Position numbers and translations under genes: made by a program. 64,000 nt of DNA from Acinetobacter guerrae (GTDB taxonomy: Bacteria > Pseudomonadota > Gammaproteobacteria > Pseudomonadales > Moraxellaceae): positions 248,001 to 312,000 of the forward strand of contig NZ_LXGN01000001.1 of the NCBI RefSeq assembly GCF_009372255.1. The letters run 5' to 3'. Under the pieces are notes generated by a model. The model was given only the letters and a program-made list of their open reading frames with translations. It had not been told where the DNA came from and searched no databases. Shown in pieces: positions 10,122 to 20,062 of this stretch. Each line of letters opens with the position of its first letter. Position 1 is the first letter of the stretch.

Positions 10122-11522
10122 ATGTCAAAACAAATACGATTTAATGCTTTTGAAATGAATTGTATCGCCCACCAGTCACCAGGTTTATGGTGCCATCCGC
10201 AAGATCGCTCACGTGAATATAAAGATCTCGAATATTGGACGGATCTAGCGAAGATATTGGAACAAGGGGTTTTTGATGGCATCTTTTTGGCAGATGTTCT
10301 AGGGATTTATGATGTCTATCAACAAAGTGCTAAGCAGGCTTTAACAGGCGCTGTACAAGTTCCTGTCAATGATCCTTTGCAACTCATACCCGCTATGGCG
10401 GCTGTAACAAAGCACTTGGGCTTTGGCGTCACCACCTCTATTTCATTTGAACATCCTTATCCTTTTGCACGGCGCATAAGTACGCTCGATCATCTAACCA
10501 AAGGTCGTGTAGGCTGGAATATTGTAACGTCTTATCTGGCAAGTGGTTCTAAAAATTTAGGCTTATCAAATCAAGTCAGTCACGATGAACGATATGATAT
10601 TGCAGATGAGTATCTTGAAGTTCTATATAAGCTCTGGGAAGGCTCATGGGAAAATGATGCTGTTCTAGCTGACAAAAAAACGGGAGTCTTTGCAGATTTT
10701 AAAAAAGTGCATCCGATTCAGCACAAAGGAAAATATTTTGAAGTTCCTGGTATTCATATTTGTGAGCCATCGCCTCAACGTACACCCGTTTTATATCAAG
10801 CAGGCGCTTCAGGACGAGGTCAGACCTTTGCCAGTCAAAATGCAGAATGTATTTTTATTGCAGCCCCATCAAAAATCGCAACTCAAAGTGTTGTCAAAAG
10901 CATTCGTCAAAAATTAATCGAAAATGGTCGAGATCCTTACTCAGCTAAAATTTATGCGCTTCTGTCTATCGTTACAGATGACACAGATGAAAAAGCACGC
11001 GCTAAATTTAAAGAATACCAATCTTTTGCAAGCTATGACGGTGCTTTAACTTTATTATCAGGTTGGTCAGGCGTGGATTTTTCTCAATATCAATCTAAAG
11101 ATAAAGTTGAATATATTCAAACTGATGCCATTCAGTCATTACTCGACTCTTATGTCAATGCTGACCCAGCTCGGATCTGGACAATAGAAGAAATTGCGAA
11201 TTGGATTGGTGTCGGTGGTAATGGACCAGTTTTAGTCGGTTCTGCTCAAACTGTAGCTGATGAATTACAGCAATGGGTTGAAGACACCGATGTTGATGGC
11301 TTTAATCTCGCCTATATTTTAGCGCATCAAACTTTTCAGGATGTAGTCGATTTTATTGTCCCTGAGTTGCAAAAACGTGGGGTGTATCCACACCAATACA
11401 GTGAAGGAACATTAAGAGAAAAATTATTCAATTCCGAAGCACATTTACCAAACTGGCATCGTGGTGCGACTTATCGTACTGGCCAAACAGCGCCTACATC
11501 TGCATTTAAAAAAGTGATTTAA
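10122..11522 (+). CDS. FMN-dependent monooxygenase, NtaA/SnaA/DszA type (luciferase-like)
   Basis: A 466-residue luciferase-like monooxygenase of the NtaA/SnaA/DszA branch. Typical landmarks are the N-terminal strand followed by LEYWTDLAKILEQGVFDGIFLADVLG-type sequence (residues about 35-60), the conserved STLDHLTKGRVGWNIVTS region near residue 130, and the QAGASGRGQTFA stretch near residue 228 that belongs to the flavin phosphate site. These enzymes use FMNH2 from a separate flavin reductase to oxidise substrates such as nitrilotriacetate, sulfones or other C-S and C-N compounds. No reductase or transport genes adjoin it, so the substrate is not inferable. A bidirectional terminator follows. 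Confidence 0.88.
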   Translation: MSKQIRFNAFEMNCIAHQSPGLWCHPQDRSREYKDLEYWTDLAKILEQGVFDGIFLADVLGIYDVYQQSAKQALTGAVQVPVNDPLQLIPAMAAVTKHLGFGVTTSISFEHPYPFARRISTLDHLTKGRVGWNIVTSYLASGSKNLGLSNQVSHDERYDIADEYLEVLYKLWEGSWENDAVLADKKTGVFADFKKVHPIQHKGKYFEVPGIHICEPSPQRTPVLYQAGASGRGQTFASQNAECIFIAAPSKIATQSVVKSIRQKLIENGRDPYSAKIYALLSIVTDDTDEKARAKFKEYQSFASYDGALTLLSGWSGVDFSQYQSKDKVEYIQTDAIQSLLDSYVNADPARIWTIEEIANWIGVGGNGPVLVGSAQTVADELQQWVEDTDVDGFNLAYILAHQTFQDVVDFIVPELQKRGVYPHQYSEGTLREKLFNSEAHLPNWHRGATYRTGQTAPTSAFKKVI

Positions 11523-11537
11523 TATATTCTGAGAGAT

Positions 11538-11570
11538 AAAAAACCGAATCAAATAATCGATTCGGTTTTT
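11538..11570. terminator. Bidirectional terminator between monooxygenase and fxsA
   Basis: Stem AAAAACCGAATC/GATTCGGTTTTT with a 9-nt loop, placed between two converging genes. A-run and T-run flanks allow it to work in both directions. Confidence 0.88.
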
Positions 11571-11596
11571 ATCTTACAATTCACATAAATTGAGTT

Positions 11597-12163
11597 CTAG
11601 TCTTTATCCTTATGCTCAATTTTCTTAACTTCAGGTATGACTTCACGTGCTTCACCATCAATTACACTAGAATCACGATACTGACCACCTGACTGTTGAT
11701 TTTGCATATCCTGCATTTGACGCATCATGTCGGCAAATGGGTTTTGCCCCGCCTGACCGCCTGCACTTCCCATCATACCGCCCATCATTTTATCCATCAT
11801 GGCTTGTTGGCGTTTTGCCATGGTTTTCATTAGGGCATTTTGAAATATTTTTTGCACAGCAGGGATAAGAATCAAAACTGCCAAAATATCAGAGATAATC
11901 CCTGGTAACATGAGCAGGAAACCTGCCATTGCCATTGCAAGTTTTTTACTTACAGCGGGATCAGTTCCGGGTTGCCCAGTCATCTGCATTTGCTGTAATT
12001 GCGGCATAATCCCAGACGTACTGGAACGCAGCATATTTAACCCAATAAAAAATGCAATAATAAACCAGAAAAAAACGTACCAGCCGCTAATAAATTGGGC
12101 AATACCAATCCACACCGCAATTTCGAGAATCGCACCAAGAACAACAATCAATAATAAATTCAT
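11597..12163 (-). CDS. fxsA: FxsA family inner-membrane protein
   Basis: A 188-residue protein of the FxsA family. Three to four hydrophobic segments lie within the first 105 residues, including the GLNMLRSSTSG and LLMLPGIISDILAVLILIP stretches that mark the family. The C-terminal part (about 105-188) is cytoplasmic and polar, with a Met/Gln/Gly-rich stretch around 115-160. FxsA in E. coli relieves phage T7 exclusion by plasmid F when overexpressed; its normal role is unclear. The Met/Gln-rich tail is longer than in the E. coli protein. It diverges from ruvC. Confidence 0.88.
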   Translation of the reverse strand: MNLLLIVVLGAILEIAVWIGIAQFISGWYVFFWFIIAFFIGLNMLRSSTSGIMPQLQQMQMTGQPGTDPAVSKKLAMAMAGFLLMLPGIISDILAVLILIPAVQKIFQNALMKTMAKRQQAMMDKMMGGMMGSAGGQAGQNPFADMMRQMQDMQNQQSGGQYRDSSVIDGEAREVIPEVKKIEHKDKD

Positions 12164-12289
12164 GTAAAAACGTATCTATCTCAAAAAATAAATGTTTGCA
12201 GCAGTATTAACCACTGATCTCAACTGAATCAAGATTTTTTAATGCTGTTATGTAACAATATGGGCAATCTTTTATTTTTAAAGTCTGTT

Positions 12290-12835
12290 ATGCCATTAAT
12301 TATAGGAATTGATCCTGGTTCACGTCTTACGGGTTACGGAATCATTGAAAAAGATGGCGCTCAGTTACGTTTTATTGATGCAGGAACAATTCGCACTGAA
12401 AGTCAGGACATGCCTGAACGTTTGAAGCGCATTTTTGCAGGGGTTGAACGGATTGTAAAATTTCACGGCCCTACCGAAGCTGCGGTTGAGCAGGTTTTTA
12501 TGGCACAAAATCCAGATTCTGCACTTAAGCTTGGCCAAGCCCGTGGAGCAGCAATCGCCGCATTGGTGAATCTTGATTTGCAAGTCGCTGAATATACGGC
12601 ACGACAAATTAAACAATCTGTTGTGGGTTATGGTGCAGCGGATAAAGAACAAGTCCAGATGATGGTAATGCGAATTTTAAGCTTAAGTATTAAACCACAA
12701 GCCGATGCCGCAGACGCTTTGGCAGCCGCCATTTGTCATGCCCATGTATCTGGAAGCATGAGCAAGATGGCAGTTTTAAATGCTCTGGGTGGAATGGCAC
12801 GTGGAAGAAGTCGTTATAATAGTAGAAGGCGCTAA
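12290..12835 (+). CDS. ruvC: Crossover junction endodeoxyribonuclease RuvC
   Basis: A 181-residue Holliday junction resolvase. The retroviral-integrase-like fold has its acidic residues visible: Asp8 in GIDPG, Glu in AAVEQVF at about 67, and the C-terminal [12 protein letters not shown] pair near 140-145. It cuts junctions symmetrically after RuvAB migration. The frame is open back to 12242, but [10 protein letters not shown] at 12290 is the universal RuvC beginning, so I chose that ATG. RuvA and RuvB are not adjacent, as is common in this lineage. Confidence 0.95.
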   Translation: MPLIIGIDPGSRLTGYGIIEKDGAQLRFIDAGTIRTESQDMPERLKRIFAGVERIVKFHGPTEAAVEQVFMAQNPDSALKLGQARGAAIAALVNLDLQVAEYTARQIKQSVVGYGAADKEQVQMMVMRILSLSIKPQADAADALAAAICHAHVSGSMSKMAVLNALGGMARGRSRYNSRRR

Positions 12836-12841
12836 GTTAAA

Positions 12842-14329
12842 TTAAATATTCACAAGCTGATAAATTGCCTCTGACATATGCTGCGCCTGAATTCCTCTTT
12901 GACCCTTTTCAGCCAATAAATCACCAGCCTTTCCATGTAATGTCACAATGTCTGAAAGTGCAATATCTGCATGGAACTGCGCTTTTAGACTTGCAATCAT
13001 GCCTGCCAATACATCGCCCATCCCGCCTGTACCCATCCCTGCATTACCTGTTGAACAGACAAATAACGTATTATTTTCCAGAATCAAACTGCCAGAGCCT
13101 TTCAATACCCAATTGCCCTGATATTTTTTTTGTAGCTGATGTATTGCCGCCACTCGATCTTGTTCAATCTGTTGTACAGTCGTATTCAGTAATCGGGCAG
13201 CTTCAGCCGAATGGGGCGTTAAATACATATTTTCAGGCAAATGAATATCTTCTTGTTTTGCTAAAAACCAGAGTGCATCTGCATCTAATACAATTTCAAG
13301 CTGAGTTTGAGTTTGCAGAAGATCAAACCAACGCTTAAAAATCTGGGCTGACTTATCATCTCGTCCCAAACCCATTCCAAAGCAAATTGCATCGACATGG
13401 CTAAGTAAGTCTTCAATGTTTGGTTTATCAAGTTGATGAATATCATGCACCATAATATTTGGAGCGCGTGACAATATTGCTGAATGATGTGATGTATCAC
13501 AAATCATGGTAACTTTCCCTGCACCAGCATGAAATGCTGCTTCACCCGCCATGATCACAGCTCCCCCCATATTGGCATGACCGCCCACCACTAACACATG
13601 CCCATAACTTCCTTTATGACCAAAAGCCTGACGTTTGGGTAAATGAATATGTGAAGATGTAAGATACGCGACTGGCTGTAATTCATCATCACATGGAATC
13701 AATGAAATAACTTCTAGTTGTCCCACATATTCTTTGGCCTGTCCTGTAACAAGTCCTACTTTTATTGCCAAAGCCGTAAAAGTAATATCGGCTTTAATCG
13801 CAAACGGTATCGCCTGACCTGTATTTACCTCTAATCCACTGGGAACATCGATGGCAACTTTTAAACCAGATAAATAATTAAAATGCTGAATCGTATTTTG
13901 CCAGTGTTGATCAAGCTCACGATTTAATCCAATTCCAAATAACGCATCAATATGACAATCGAACTGATCTTGTACATCAAAGTGTGGCTTAATATTCACA
14001 TTATAATTTTGAGCATAGCTCATCGCTTGCTGTAAATCTGAAGAATCACCTACTGGTGCTGCAAAAACTTGAACGTCATATCCTTTTTGTTTTAAGTAAG
14101 CAGCAGTAAAGTAACCATCCCCTGCATTGTTACCAGAACCACACCAGACTGCAATTTTTTTGATGCTTAGGCTATTTTTTAGAATATGTTGATTTAATCG
14201 TTCAGCGATTGCCCATGCAACTTGCTGCATTAAACCCAAAGAAGAATTGTGCTGTGTAAACCAACGTTGCTCCCATGTTTGAATACTTTGACGATTATAA
14301 ACAGGGCTATGGTAAACTTGAGTTCGCAT
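12842..14329 (-). CDS. nnr: Bifunctional NAD(P)H-hydrate repair enzyme (epimerase plus dehydratase)
   Basis: A 495-residue fusion of the YjeF N-terminal epimerase domain (about 1-210, with GSGNNAGDGYFTAAYL near 65) and a ribokinase-like ADP-dependent dehydratase domain (about 220-490). The dehydratase carries GHKGSYGHVLVVGGHANMGGA-type sequence and the catalytic GMGTGGMGDVLAG loop near 440. The enzyme repairs hydrated NADH and NADPH. The gene converges with ruvC, with six bases between their stop codons, and diverges from queG. In many genomes nnr and queG are neighbours as here. Confidence 0.94.
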   Translation of the reverse strand: MRTQVYHSPVYNRQSIQTWEQRWFTQHNSSLGLMQQVAWAIAERLNQHILKNSLSIKKIAVWCGSGNNAGDGYFTAAYLKQKGYDVQVFAAPVGDSSDLQQAMSYAQNYNVNIKPHFDVQDQFDCHIDALFGIGLNRELDQHWQNTIQHFNYLSGLKVAIDVPSGLEVNTGQAIPFAIKADITFTALAIKVGLVTGQAKEYVGQLEVISLIPCDDELQPVAYLTSSHIHLPKRQAFGHKGSYGHVLVVGGHANMGGAVIMAGEAAFHAGAGKVTMICDTSHHSAILSRAPNIMVHDIHQLDKPNIEDLLSHVDAICFGMGLGRDDKSAQIFKRWFDLLQTQTQLEIVLDADALWFLAKQEDIHLPENMYLTPHSAEAARLLNTTVQQIEQDRVAAIHQLQKKYQGNWVLKGSGSLILENNTLFVCSTGNAGMGTGGMGDVLAGMIASLKAQFHADIALSDIVTLHGKAGDLLAEKGQRGIQAQHMSEAIYQLVNI

Positions 14330-14357
14330 TTTTCTTCTTCCTCATTATTTTTGGCAT

Positions 14358-15464
14358 ATGTCGTCTATTTCAGCAACTTCAATTCCTGTTCTTCAATACA
14401 ATGCCATTGAACTAAAACAATGGATTAAAGGACAAGCTTTGGCACTTGGTTTTGCTGATTGTGTCATTGCCAAACCAGATGCTCAAGAGCAAATGCCGCG
14501 CTTTGAAGAATATTTAAAACGTGGCTACCATGCGGATATGCACTATTTAGAGGAAAATCTAGATAAACGTGCAGACCCCAAATTGCTCGTTCCCGGTACA
14601 AAAAGCATTATTTGTGTGCGAATGAACTATCTAGTTGAAACACCTAAGCCACGTTATGTACCCGATGAACCGAATTCTGCAATTATCGCTCGTTACGCAC
14701 GTGGCCGTGATTATCATAAAATTATGCGGGGACGTTTAAAAACATTGGCGTCCAAAATCAGGGAAAAAGTTGGGGAATTTGAATCACGCCCTTTTGCAGA
14801 CTCAGCACCTATCTTTGAGAAAGCATTGGCTGAAAGTGCGGGAATGGGTTGGACAGGTAAGCACACCCTGCTTATTCACAAGAAATCAGGTTCTTTTTTT
14901 GTGTTAGGTGAATTATTTACCTCACTCGATTTGCCGTTTGATGAACCTGCTACAGCACATTGTGGTTCTTGCAGTGCTTGTATTGATATCTGTCCGACTC
15001 AAGCTATTGTTGAACCTTATATGCTAGATGCAAGAAAGTGTATTGCTTATCTGACCATTGAATATAAAGGAATTATTCCTGAAGAACTTCGTATCGGCAT
15101 TGGCAACCGAATCTTTGGCTGCGATGACTGTCAATTGATTTGTCCGTGGAATAGTTTTGCAAAAAAAGCATCCATTTCCGATTTTCATCCACGACATGGG
15201 CTGGACAATATTTCATTGTTAGAAATCTGGCAATGGGATGAATCGACCTTTTTAGGCAATACTGAAGGTAGCCCGATTCGACGCACAGGATATCAATCTT
15301 TTAAACGCAATATTGCAATTGGATTAGGCAATGCGCCCTATTCTGAGTTAATCATAGCGCAACTTTTACAAGCAAAATCTCAGCATGATGAGATTGTTAA
15401 CGTGCATATTGACTGGGCAATTGAACAACAATTAGTAAAGCAACTCGCAAGTCAACAAAAATGA
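14358..15464 (+). CDS. queG: Epoxyqueuosine reductase
   Basis: A 368-residue cobalamin and iron-sulfur enzyme that performs the last step of queuosine synthesis in tRNA. The two [4Fe-4S] clusters are marked by CGSCSACIDICPTQAI (near 197-212) and CDDCQLICPWN (near 253-263). The N-terminal QueG domain has the conserved DPKLLVPGTKSIICV segment near residue 75. The start ATG at 14358 lies only 28 bp from the divergent nnr start, so both promoters overlap. Confidence 0.95.
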   Translation: MSSISATSIPVLQYNAIELKQWIKGQALALGFADCVIAKPDAQEQMPRFEEYLKRGYHADMHYLEENLDKRADPKLLVPGTKSIICVRMNYLVETPKPRYVPDEPNSAIIARYARGRDYHKIMRGRLKTLASKIREKVGEFESRPFADSAPIFEKALAESAGMGWTGKHTLLIHKKSGSFFVLGELFTSLDLPFDEPATAHCGSCSACIDICPTQAIVEPYMLDARKCIAYLTIEYKGIIPEELRIGIGNRIFGCDDCQLICPWNSFAKKASISDFHPRHGLDNISLLEIWQWDESTFLGNTEGSPIRRTGYQSFKRNIAIGLGNAPYSELIIAQLLQAKSQHDEIVNVHIDWAIEQQLVKQLASQQK

Positions 15465-15535
15465 TGTTTTTTGCCCTATGGCTTTGGCATGAATTCTGTA
15501 TGATAAGTTGCTAGTAAAAGCAATCATCATGGATT

Positions 15536-16531
15536 ATGACAATGACCTTACGTAATGATTGGACTCGTAACGAAATCCAAGCACTATATGATCAACCATT
15601 TTTAGATCTGGTTTTTCAGGCGCAACAAGTGCACCGTCAACATTTCTCTGCCAATACGATTCAGGTCAGTACCTTATTATCCATTAAAACAGGTAAATGC
15701 CCTGAAGATTGCAAGTATTGTTCGCAATCGGCACGTTACGATTCAAAATTAGAAGCAGAAAAACGAATTGCTGTTGAAAAAGTTATTTCTGAGGCCCAAG
15801 CAGCCAAAGAATCAGGTTCATCACGTTTTTGTATGGGCGCTGCTTGGCGTAATCCCCATGAACGCGATATGCCCTATGTTCTTGAAATGGTACGTGAAGT
15901 CAAAGCATTAGGACTTGAGACATGTATGACACTAGGCATGCTTAACCAATCACAGGCTGAACGCTTACAAGAAGCAGGACTGGATTATTACAATCACAAT
16001 CTGGACACTTCACGCGAATATTATAGCAATATCATTAGCACCCGTACCTTTGATGATCGTTTAAATACTTTGGATCATGTACGCAATGCAGGCTTGAAAG
16101 TCTGTAGTGGCGGTATTGTTGGTTTAGGTGAAGATAAGCAAGATCGGATTGGATTATTGTACGAGCTTGCAACTTTACCTATTCACCCTGAATCTGTGCC
16201 TATTAATATGCTAGTACCGATTGAAGGAACACCACTGGCTGATGTAGAAAAACTAGAAGTGACTGAATGGATTCGTACGATTGCAGTTGCGCGTATTATT
16301 ATGCCGCAAAGTTATATCCGACTTTCTGCAGGTCGCGAATCACTGAGCGATTCAGATCAGGCACTGGCATTTATGGCTGGAGCAAACTCTTTATTCTCTG
16401 GAGATAAATTGCTTACAACACCGAATGCAGGTGAAGGAAGAGATCAACAGCTTTTCGCTAAACTGGGACTAGTGGCAGAAAAACCAAAAATTTCTGCTCG
16501 TGAATTGGCTGTAGATGCCATGAGTGCATAA
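15536..16531 (+). CDS. bioB: Biotin synthase
   Basis: A 331-residue radical SAM enzyme that inserts sulfur into dethiobiotin. The radical SAM cluster motif is [11 protein letters not shown] near residue 54. Other landmarks are YYNHNLDTS near 150, the [2Fe-2S] arginine region and the SAGRESLSD stretch near 262. Two ATGs, at 15536 and 15542, are possible; the second has slightly better spacing from GGAT, giving 329 residues. No other bio gene is adjacent. A strong terminator follows. Confidence 0.96.
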   Translation: MTMTLRNDWTRNEIQALYDQPFLDLVFQAQQVHRQHFSANTIQVSTLLSIKTGKCPEDCKYCSQSARYDSKLEAEKRIAVEKVISEAQAAKESGSSRFCMGAAWRNPHERDMPYVLEMVREVKALGLETCMTLGMLNQSQAERLQEAGLDYYNHNLDTSREYYSNIISTRTFDDRLNTLDHVRNAGLKVCSGGIVGLGEDKQDRIGLLYELATLPIHPESVPINMLVPIEGTPLADVEKLEVTEWIRTIAVARIIMPQSYIRLSAGRESLSDSDQALAFMAGANSLFSGDKLLTTPNAGEGRDQQLFAKLGLVAEKPKISARELAVDAMSA

Positions 16532-16537
16532 TTTTTT

Positions 16538-16566
16538 AAGCCCTCTCATTTAGAGGGCTTTATTTT
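16538..16566 (+). terminator. Terminator after bioB
   Basis: Stem AAGCCCTCT/AGAGGGCTT with a short loop and a T-rich tail directly after the bioB stop codon. Confidence 0.88.
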
Positions 16567-16573
16567 ATGCGTT

Positions 16574-16783
16574 TTAAGAGGTTACTAAAATTCCATATTG
16601 CGCAGTTAAATACATCCCTTCACGGATAATATCTTCCCCTGCCGCATGCCTCACGATAAGCTGCTGAGTATGTACATCAAAACTCAACGAATCGAATATA
16701 TCTTGATGCTGCATTAACCAAATCATCGTCTGATCAATTTGATCTGTGACAATATGATGATGTAAATTTAATTTATCAGACAT
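16574..16783 (-). CDS. Small hypothetical protein
   Basis: Encodes about 69 residues starting MSDKLNLHHH, soluble and without a signal peptide or membrane span. It has the feel of a compact conserved cytoplasmic domain (SFDVHTQQLIVRHAAGEDIIREG) but I do not recognise the family. The frame is open 12 bp further, but the ATG at 16783 looks the more natural start. It converges with bioB across the terminator. No function proposed. Confidence 0.55.
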   Translation of the reverse strand: MSDKLNLHHHIVTDQIDQTMIWLMQHQDIFDSLSFDVHTQQLIVRHAAGEDIIREGMYLTAQYGILVTS

Positions 16784-17026
16784 AATTAAACTCAAATTTA
16801 AATTCTTTTGAGATTGTAAAATACAGATTAATAATCTGGAAGTATAATGAATGAAAAGTCATTGAAAAAGTGAACAAAATGACTTTCGATGAATATGAAT
16901 TTTCTATAAAAAAAGTGGTAAAAAAAATGCGCTATAGTAGATTAATATAATCGCCTTATTTTATAATTAACCAACTAAAAAATAAACTTATAATTAATTT
17001 ATAACGCTCGAATACAAGGAATATCG

Positions 17027-17965
17027 ATGAAAATATTTTTAAAATATGGTTTAGTGCCGATCACATTATGTCTATCTATATCCCAACAAATATATGCGGT
17101 CGAGGGAGCTTCAGGTAGACCAAGTACAGGCATGCAGGTGGTTCCATTGAATGCAGTACTCCCTTCAGAAGAAGGTGGCATATTAAGTCTAGTGAGTGTC
17201 TATTACGATGGAAGTTTAAATGCATCCAAACAGGTTCCTATCGCGGGTCAACTCGTTGGAGGAATTGATTATCAACTTTCCTATAACTTATTAAATGGGG
17301 TATTTATCTGGAAAACCTCGCCACAGTGGACTTTTGCAACCAGTGTCGGAGTACCTGTACAGTACACCAATATTCGCTCTTATGTGAATGACCGTGAAAA
17401 ACAAGAAAGTGCTACAAAAATTGGCGATGTGATGTTTTCGCCTATTATTGCTAATTATCATATAAATCCTATTATGCATGTTTTGTTTGGTGTCAACGTC
17501 TATGCGCCAACAGGCAGTTATGATGTCAACAAACTCAGCAATGCGAGCCAAAACACCTGGACATTTGTTCCAAATATGGCAATGACAACCATTTTACCAA
17601 GACTGAAAGCTGAAATTACAGCAAATATGGGGTATGAGTTCTATACCAAAAATGAGGCGACTGATTATAAAAATGGTGAAATGTTCCGCCTTGATTTACT
17701 TGGTTTAAAACGATTTGAATCAGGTCTAGGGCTCGGGGTAGTCGGTGGGATGATTTATCAAACTACGGATGATGATAGTCGTTTTTCAGATCGTTTAGAT
17801 GGATTTAAAGGTCGATCTTATGGTGTTGGCCCAATCTTAACTTATGAAAAAAAACTTGGGCAAGATTATTCACTTTCACTTTCTGCTCGAGGTGTGCATG
17901 AATTTGATGTCAAGAATAGACCCGAAGGTACAGCTTACCAACTTAATCTTTCACTCCAATACTAA
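17027..17965 (+). CDS. Outer-membrane transporter-like protein (MetA/SphA-type barrel)
   Basis: A 312-residue protein with an N-terminal signal peptide (about 1-24, ending YA/VEGASGRPS). The mature part has alternating hydrophobic strands and ends in an aromatic residue (LSLQY), as in outer-membrane barrels. The overall pattern, with GASGRPSTGMQVVP at the mature N-terminus and the FAPTGSYD-like FGVNVYAPTGSYDVN segment, fits the 'phenol degradation MetA-like' transporter group. AAGGAATATCG before the ATG is a good ribosome binding site. Only 52 bp separate it from the alkyl sulfatase gene, so the pair is likely co-transcribed, and the barrel may let the sulfate ester or its alcohol across the outer membrane. 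Confidence 0.75.
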   Translation: MKIFLKYGLVPITLCLSISQQIYAVEGASGRPSTGMQVVPLNAVLPSEEGGILSLVSVYYDGSLNASKQVPIAGQLVGGIDYQLSYNLLNGVFIWKTSPQWTFATSVGVPVQYTNIRSYVNDREKQESATKIGDVMFSPIIANYHINPIMHVLFGVNVYAPTGSYDVNKLSNASQNTWTFVPNMAMTTILPRLKAEITANMGYEFYTKNEATDYKNGEMFRLDLLGLKRFESGLGLGVVGGMIYQTTDDDSRFSDRLDGFKGRSYGVGPILTYEKKLGQDYSLSLSARGVHEFDVKNRPEGTAYQLNLSLQY

Positions 17966-18017
17966 AAACAGTTTTATTAGCCCTAATTACAATGAATTTA
18001 AATGTGAGTATATCTAG

Positions 18018-19988
18018 ATGAATCAATCTTCTTTAAACAAAAAACTTATTTGTACGGTGCTCATGAGTAGTATGCTTTGCACGCATTTATATGCAAAGCC
18101 TGCCACTACGACAACTCAACAGGCCAATAATGCAATTTACAATGTACTGCCTTTTAATGATAAAAAAGACTTTGAAGACGCTCAAAGAGGATTATTACTA
18201 AAACCTGAACATCTTACAATTAAAGATGAAAAAACAGGTAAAGTTGTTTGGGATTTAGAATCATTTAAACAGTACATCAAACTAGAAAATCCTGCTCCCC
18301 CTTCTGTGAATCCAAGCTTATGGCGTAATGCACAGCTTAATTTACAATATGGTTTATTCGAAGTTAAACCGGGTATTTATCAGGTACGTGGTTATGATTT
18401 AGCAAATATTACATTTATTCGCGGTAAAACTGGCTGGATCGTTTTTGATGTTGGCAGTGTAAATGAAACCGCAAAAGCAGCTTATGATTTAGTTACTGAA
18501 AAATTTGGTAAATTACCAATAGTCGCGATTATGTATAGCCATCCACATGTGGATCATTATGGCGGTGTAAAAGGGCTTATCACAGATCAGGATGCACGAA
18601 GCGGTAAAGTTAAAGTCATCGCACCCGATGGTTTCATGGAACATGCAATTAGTGAAGGGGTTATTTCTGGAAATGTGATGAGCCGTCGTGCAATTTACAT
18701 GTATGGTGCCTTACTTCCTCGAAGCCCTGAAGGAAGTGTGGGAGCTGGTTTGGGCCTAACAAATCCGGGAGGTACCACAACTATTATAGAGCCAAATACT
18801 TTAGTCAAAAAAACGGGTGAAAAATTAAACGTTGATGGCGTTGAAATGGTCTTCCAAATGACTCCAGGCACGGAAGCTCCCGCAGAAATGAACGTATATT
18901 TGCCACAGTTTAAAGCAATGTGGATGGCCGAAAATACAACTGCCACTATGCACAATATCTTAACGCTTCGCGGCGCTCAGGTTCGAGATGCTCTCAATTG
19001 GTCAAAATATATTAATGAAACAATTGAGCTATATGGCAATGATATTGATGTCAAATTTCAAAGTCATCATTGGCCAGTCTGGGGTAAAGATCAAGTCCAT
19101 GATTATTTAGAAAAACAAAGAGACTTATATAAATTCATTCACGATCAATCTGTATATCTCATGAATAAAGGATATACAGGTGAAGAAATTGCTGAAATGA
19201 TTAAACTACCACCAAGCCTTGAGAATTTTTGGGATGGTCGTAGTTATTATGGAACGCTCAAGCACAACTCTAGAGCAGTTTATCAACGTTATGTAGGTTG
19301 GTATGATGGAAATCCATCAAGTTTAGATGTATTACCTCCAGTAGATGCTGCGAAAAAATATGTGGAATATATGGGTGGAGAGCAGCAAGTCATTGAGCGA
19401 GCTAAAAAAGATTTTAGTAAGGGTGAATATCGTTGGTTAGCTATGGCGCTAAAGCATGTTGTTTTTGCAAATCCAAATAATGTAGAGGCTAAAAATTTAC
19501 TCGCGGATACTTATGAGCAATTGGGCTATCAAGCTGAATCGGGACCTTGGCGTTCAGTATATTTACAGGGAGCCAATGAGCTAAGAAACGGTGTGCCAAA
19601 TAGACAGCTAAGTGGTACAGTCAGCCCAGATACTATTCAAGCCATGCAACCAGATTTGTTATTTGATTTCTGGGGTGTCCGTTTAAATGCTGAAAAAGCA
19701 CAAGGAAAACGTTTAGCAGTTAACTTCAATTTCCCAGATTTGAAAAAAGACTACACCGTTTCTGTTAGTAATTCTGTTTTGAACTATTCAACTGTACCGA
19801 CTACTAAAGTTGATGCAACTGTAACATTGAATAAAACGACTTTAAACGCGATCCAACTTAAACAAGCAACATGGCAGGATAAAATCAAATCAGGGGATAT
19901 AAAAATTACAGGTAATCAACAAGCCTTGACTGATTTAGTTGGACTAATTGATGAATATCCTTTCTGGTTCAATATCGTAACACCATAA
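18018..19988 (+). CDS. Alkyl/aryl sulfatase, SdsA1-like metallo-beta-lactamase fold
   Basis: A 656-residue secreted alkyl sulfatase of the SdsA1 type. Signal peptide about 1-26. The dinuclear zinc site is marked by SHPHVDHYGG (His175, His177, Asp179, His180), with further ligand regions in MWMAENTTATMHN and SHHWPVWG. The dimerisation domain follows (about 390-530) and the C-terminal 120 residues form the SCP2-like substrate-recruiting domain. These enzymes hydrolyse primary alkyl sulfates such as SDS, freeing an alcohol and sulfate in the periplasm or outside the cell. The length matches SdsA1 (about 660). The upstream barrel gene is its likely operon partner. Confidence 0.92.
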   Translation: MNQSSLNKKLICTVLMSSMLCTHLYAKPATTTTQQANNAIYNVLPFNDKKDFEDAQRGLLLKPEHLTIKDEKTGKVVWDLESFKQYIKLENPAPPSVNPSLWRNAQLNLQYGLFEVKPGIYQVRGYDLANITFIRGKTGWIVFDVGSVNETAKAAYDLVTEKFGKLPIVAIMYSHPHVDHYGGVKGLITDQDARSGKVKVIAPDGFMEHAISEGVISGNVMSRRAIYMYGALLPRSPEGSVGAGLGLTNPGGTTTIIEPNTLVKKTGEKLNVDGVEMVFQMTPGTEAPAEMNVYLPQFKAMWMAENTTATMHNILTLRGAQVRDALNWSKYINETIELYGNDIDVKFQSHHWPVWGKDQVHDYLEKQRDLYKFIHDQSVYLMNKGYTGEEIAEMIKLPPSLENFWDGRSYYGTLKHNSRAVYQRYVGWYDGNPSSLDVLPPVDAAKKYVEYMGGEQQVIERAKKDFSKGEYRWLAMALKHVVFANPNNVEAKNLLADTYEQLGYQAESGPWRSVYLQGANELRNGVPNRQLSGTVSPDTIQAMQPDLLFDFWGVRLNAEKAQGKRLAVNFNFPDLKKDYTVSVSNSVLNYSTVPTTKVDATVTLNKTTLNAIQLKQATWQDKIKSGDIKITGNQQALTDLVGLIDEYPFWFNIVTP

Positions 19989-20031
19989 TAAGAGTTTAAA
20001 TTTTTTGAAGATTTAAACTCTTATATCAAAC

Positions 20032-20062
20032 AACGCCTGATGAATCTCATTGGGCGTTTTTA
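20032..20062 (+). terminator. Terminator after the alkyl sulfatase
   Basis: Hairpin AACGCC/GGCGTT followed by a T-run. A second, more perfect stem (AGAGTTTAAAT/ATTTAAACTCT) precedes it at 19991-20021 but has no T-run. Confidence 0.75.
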
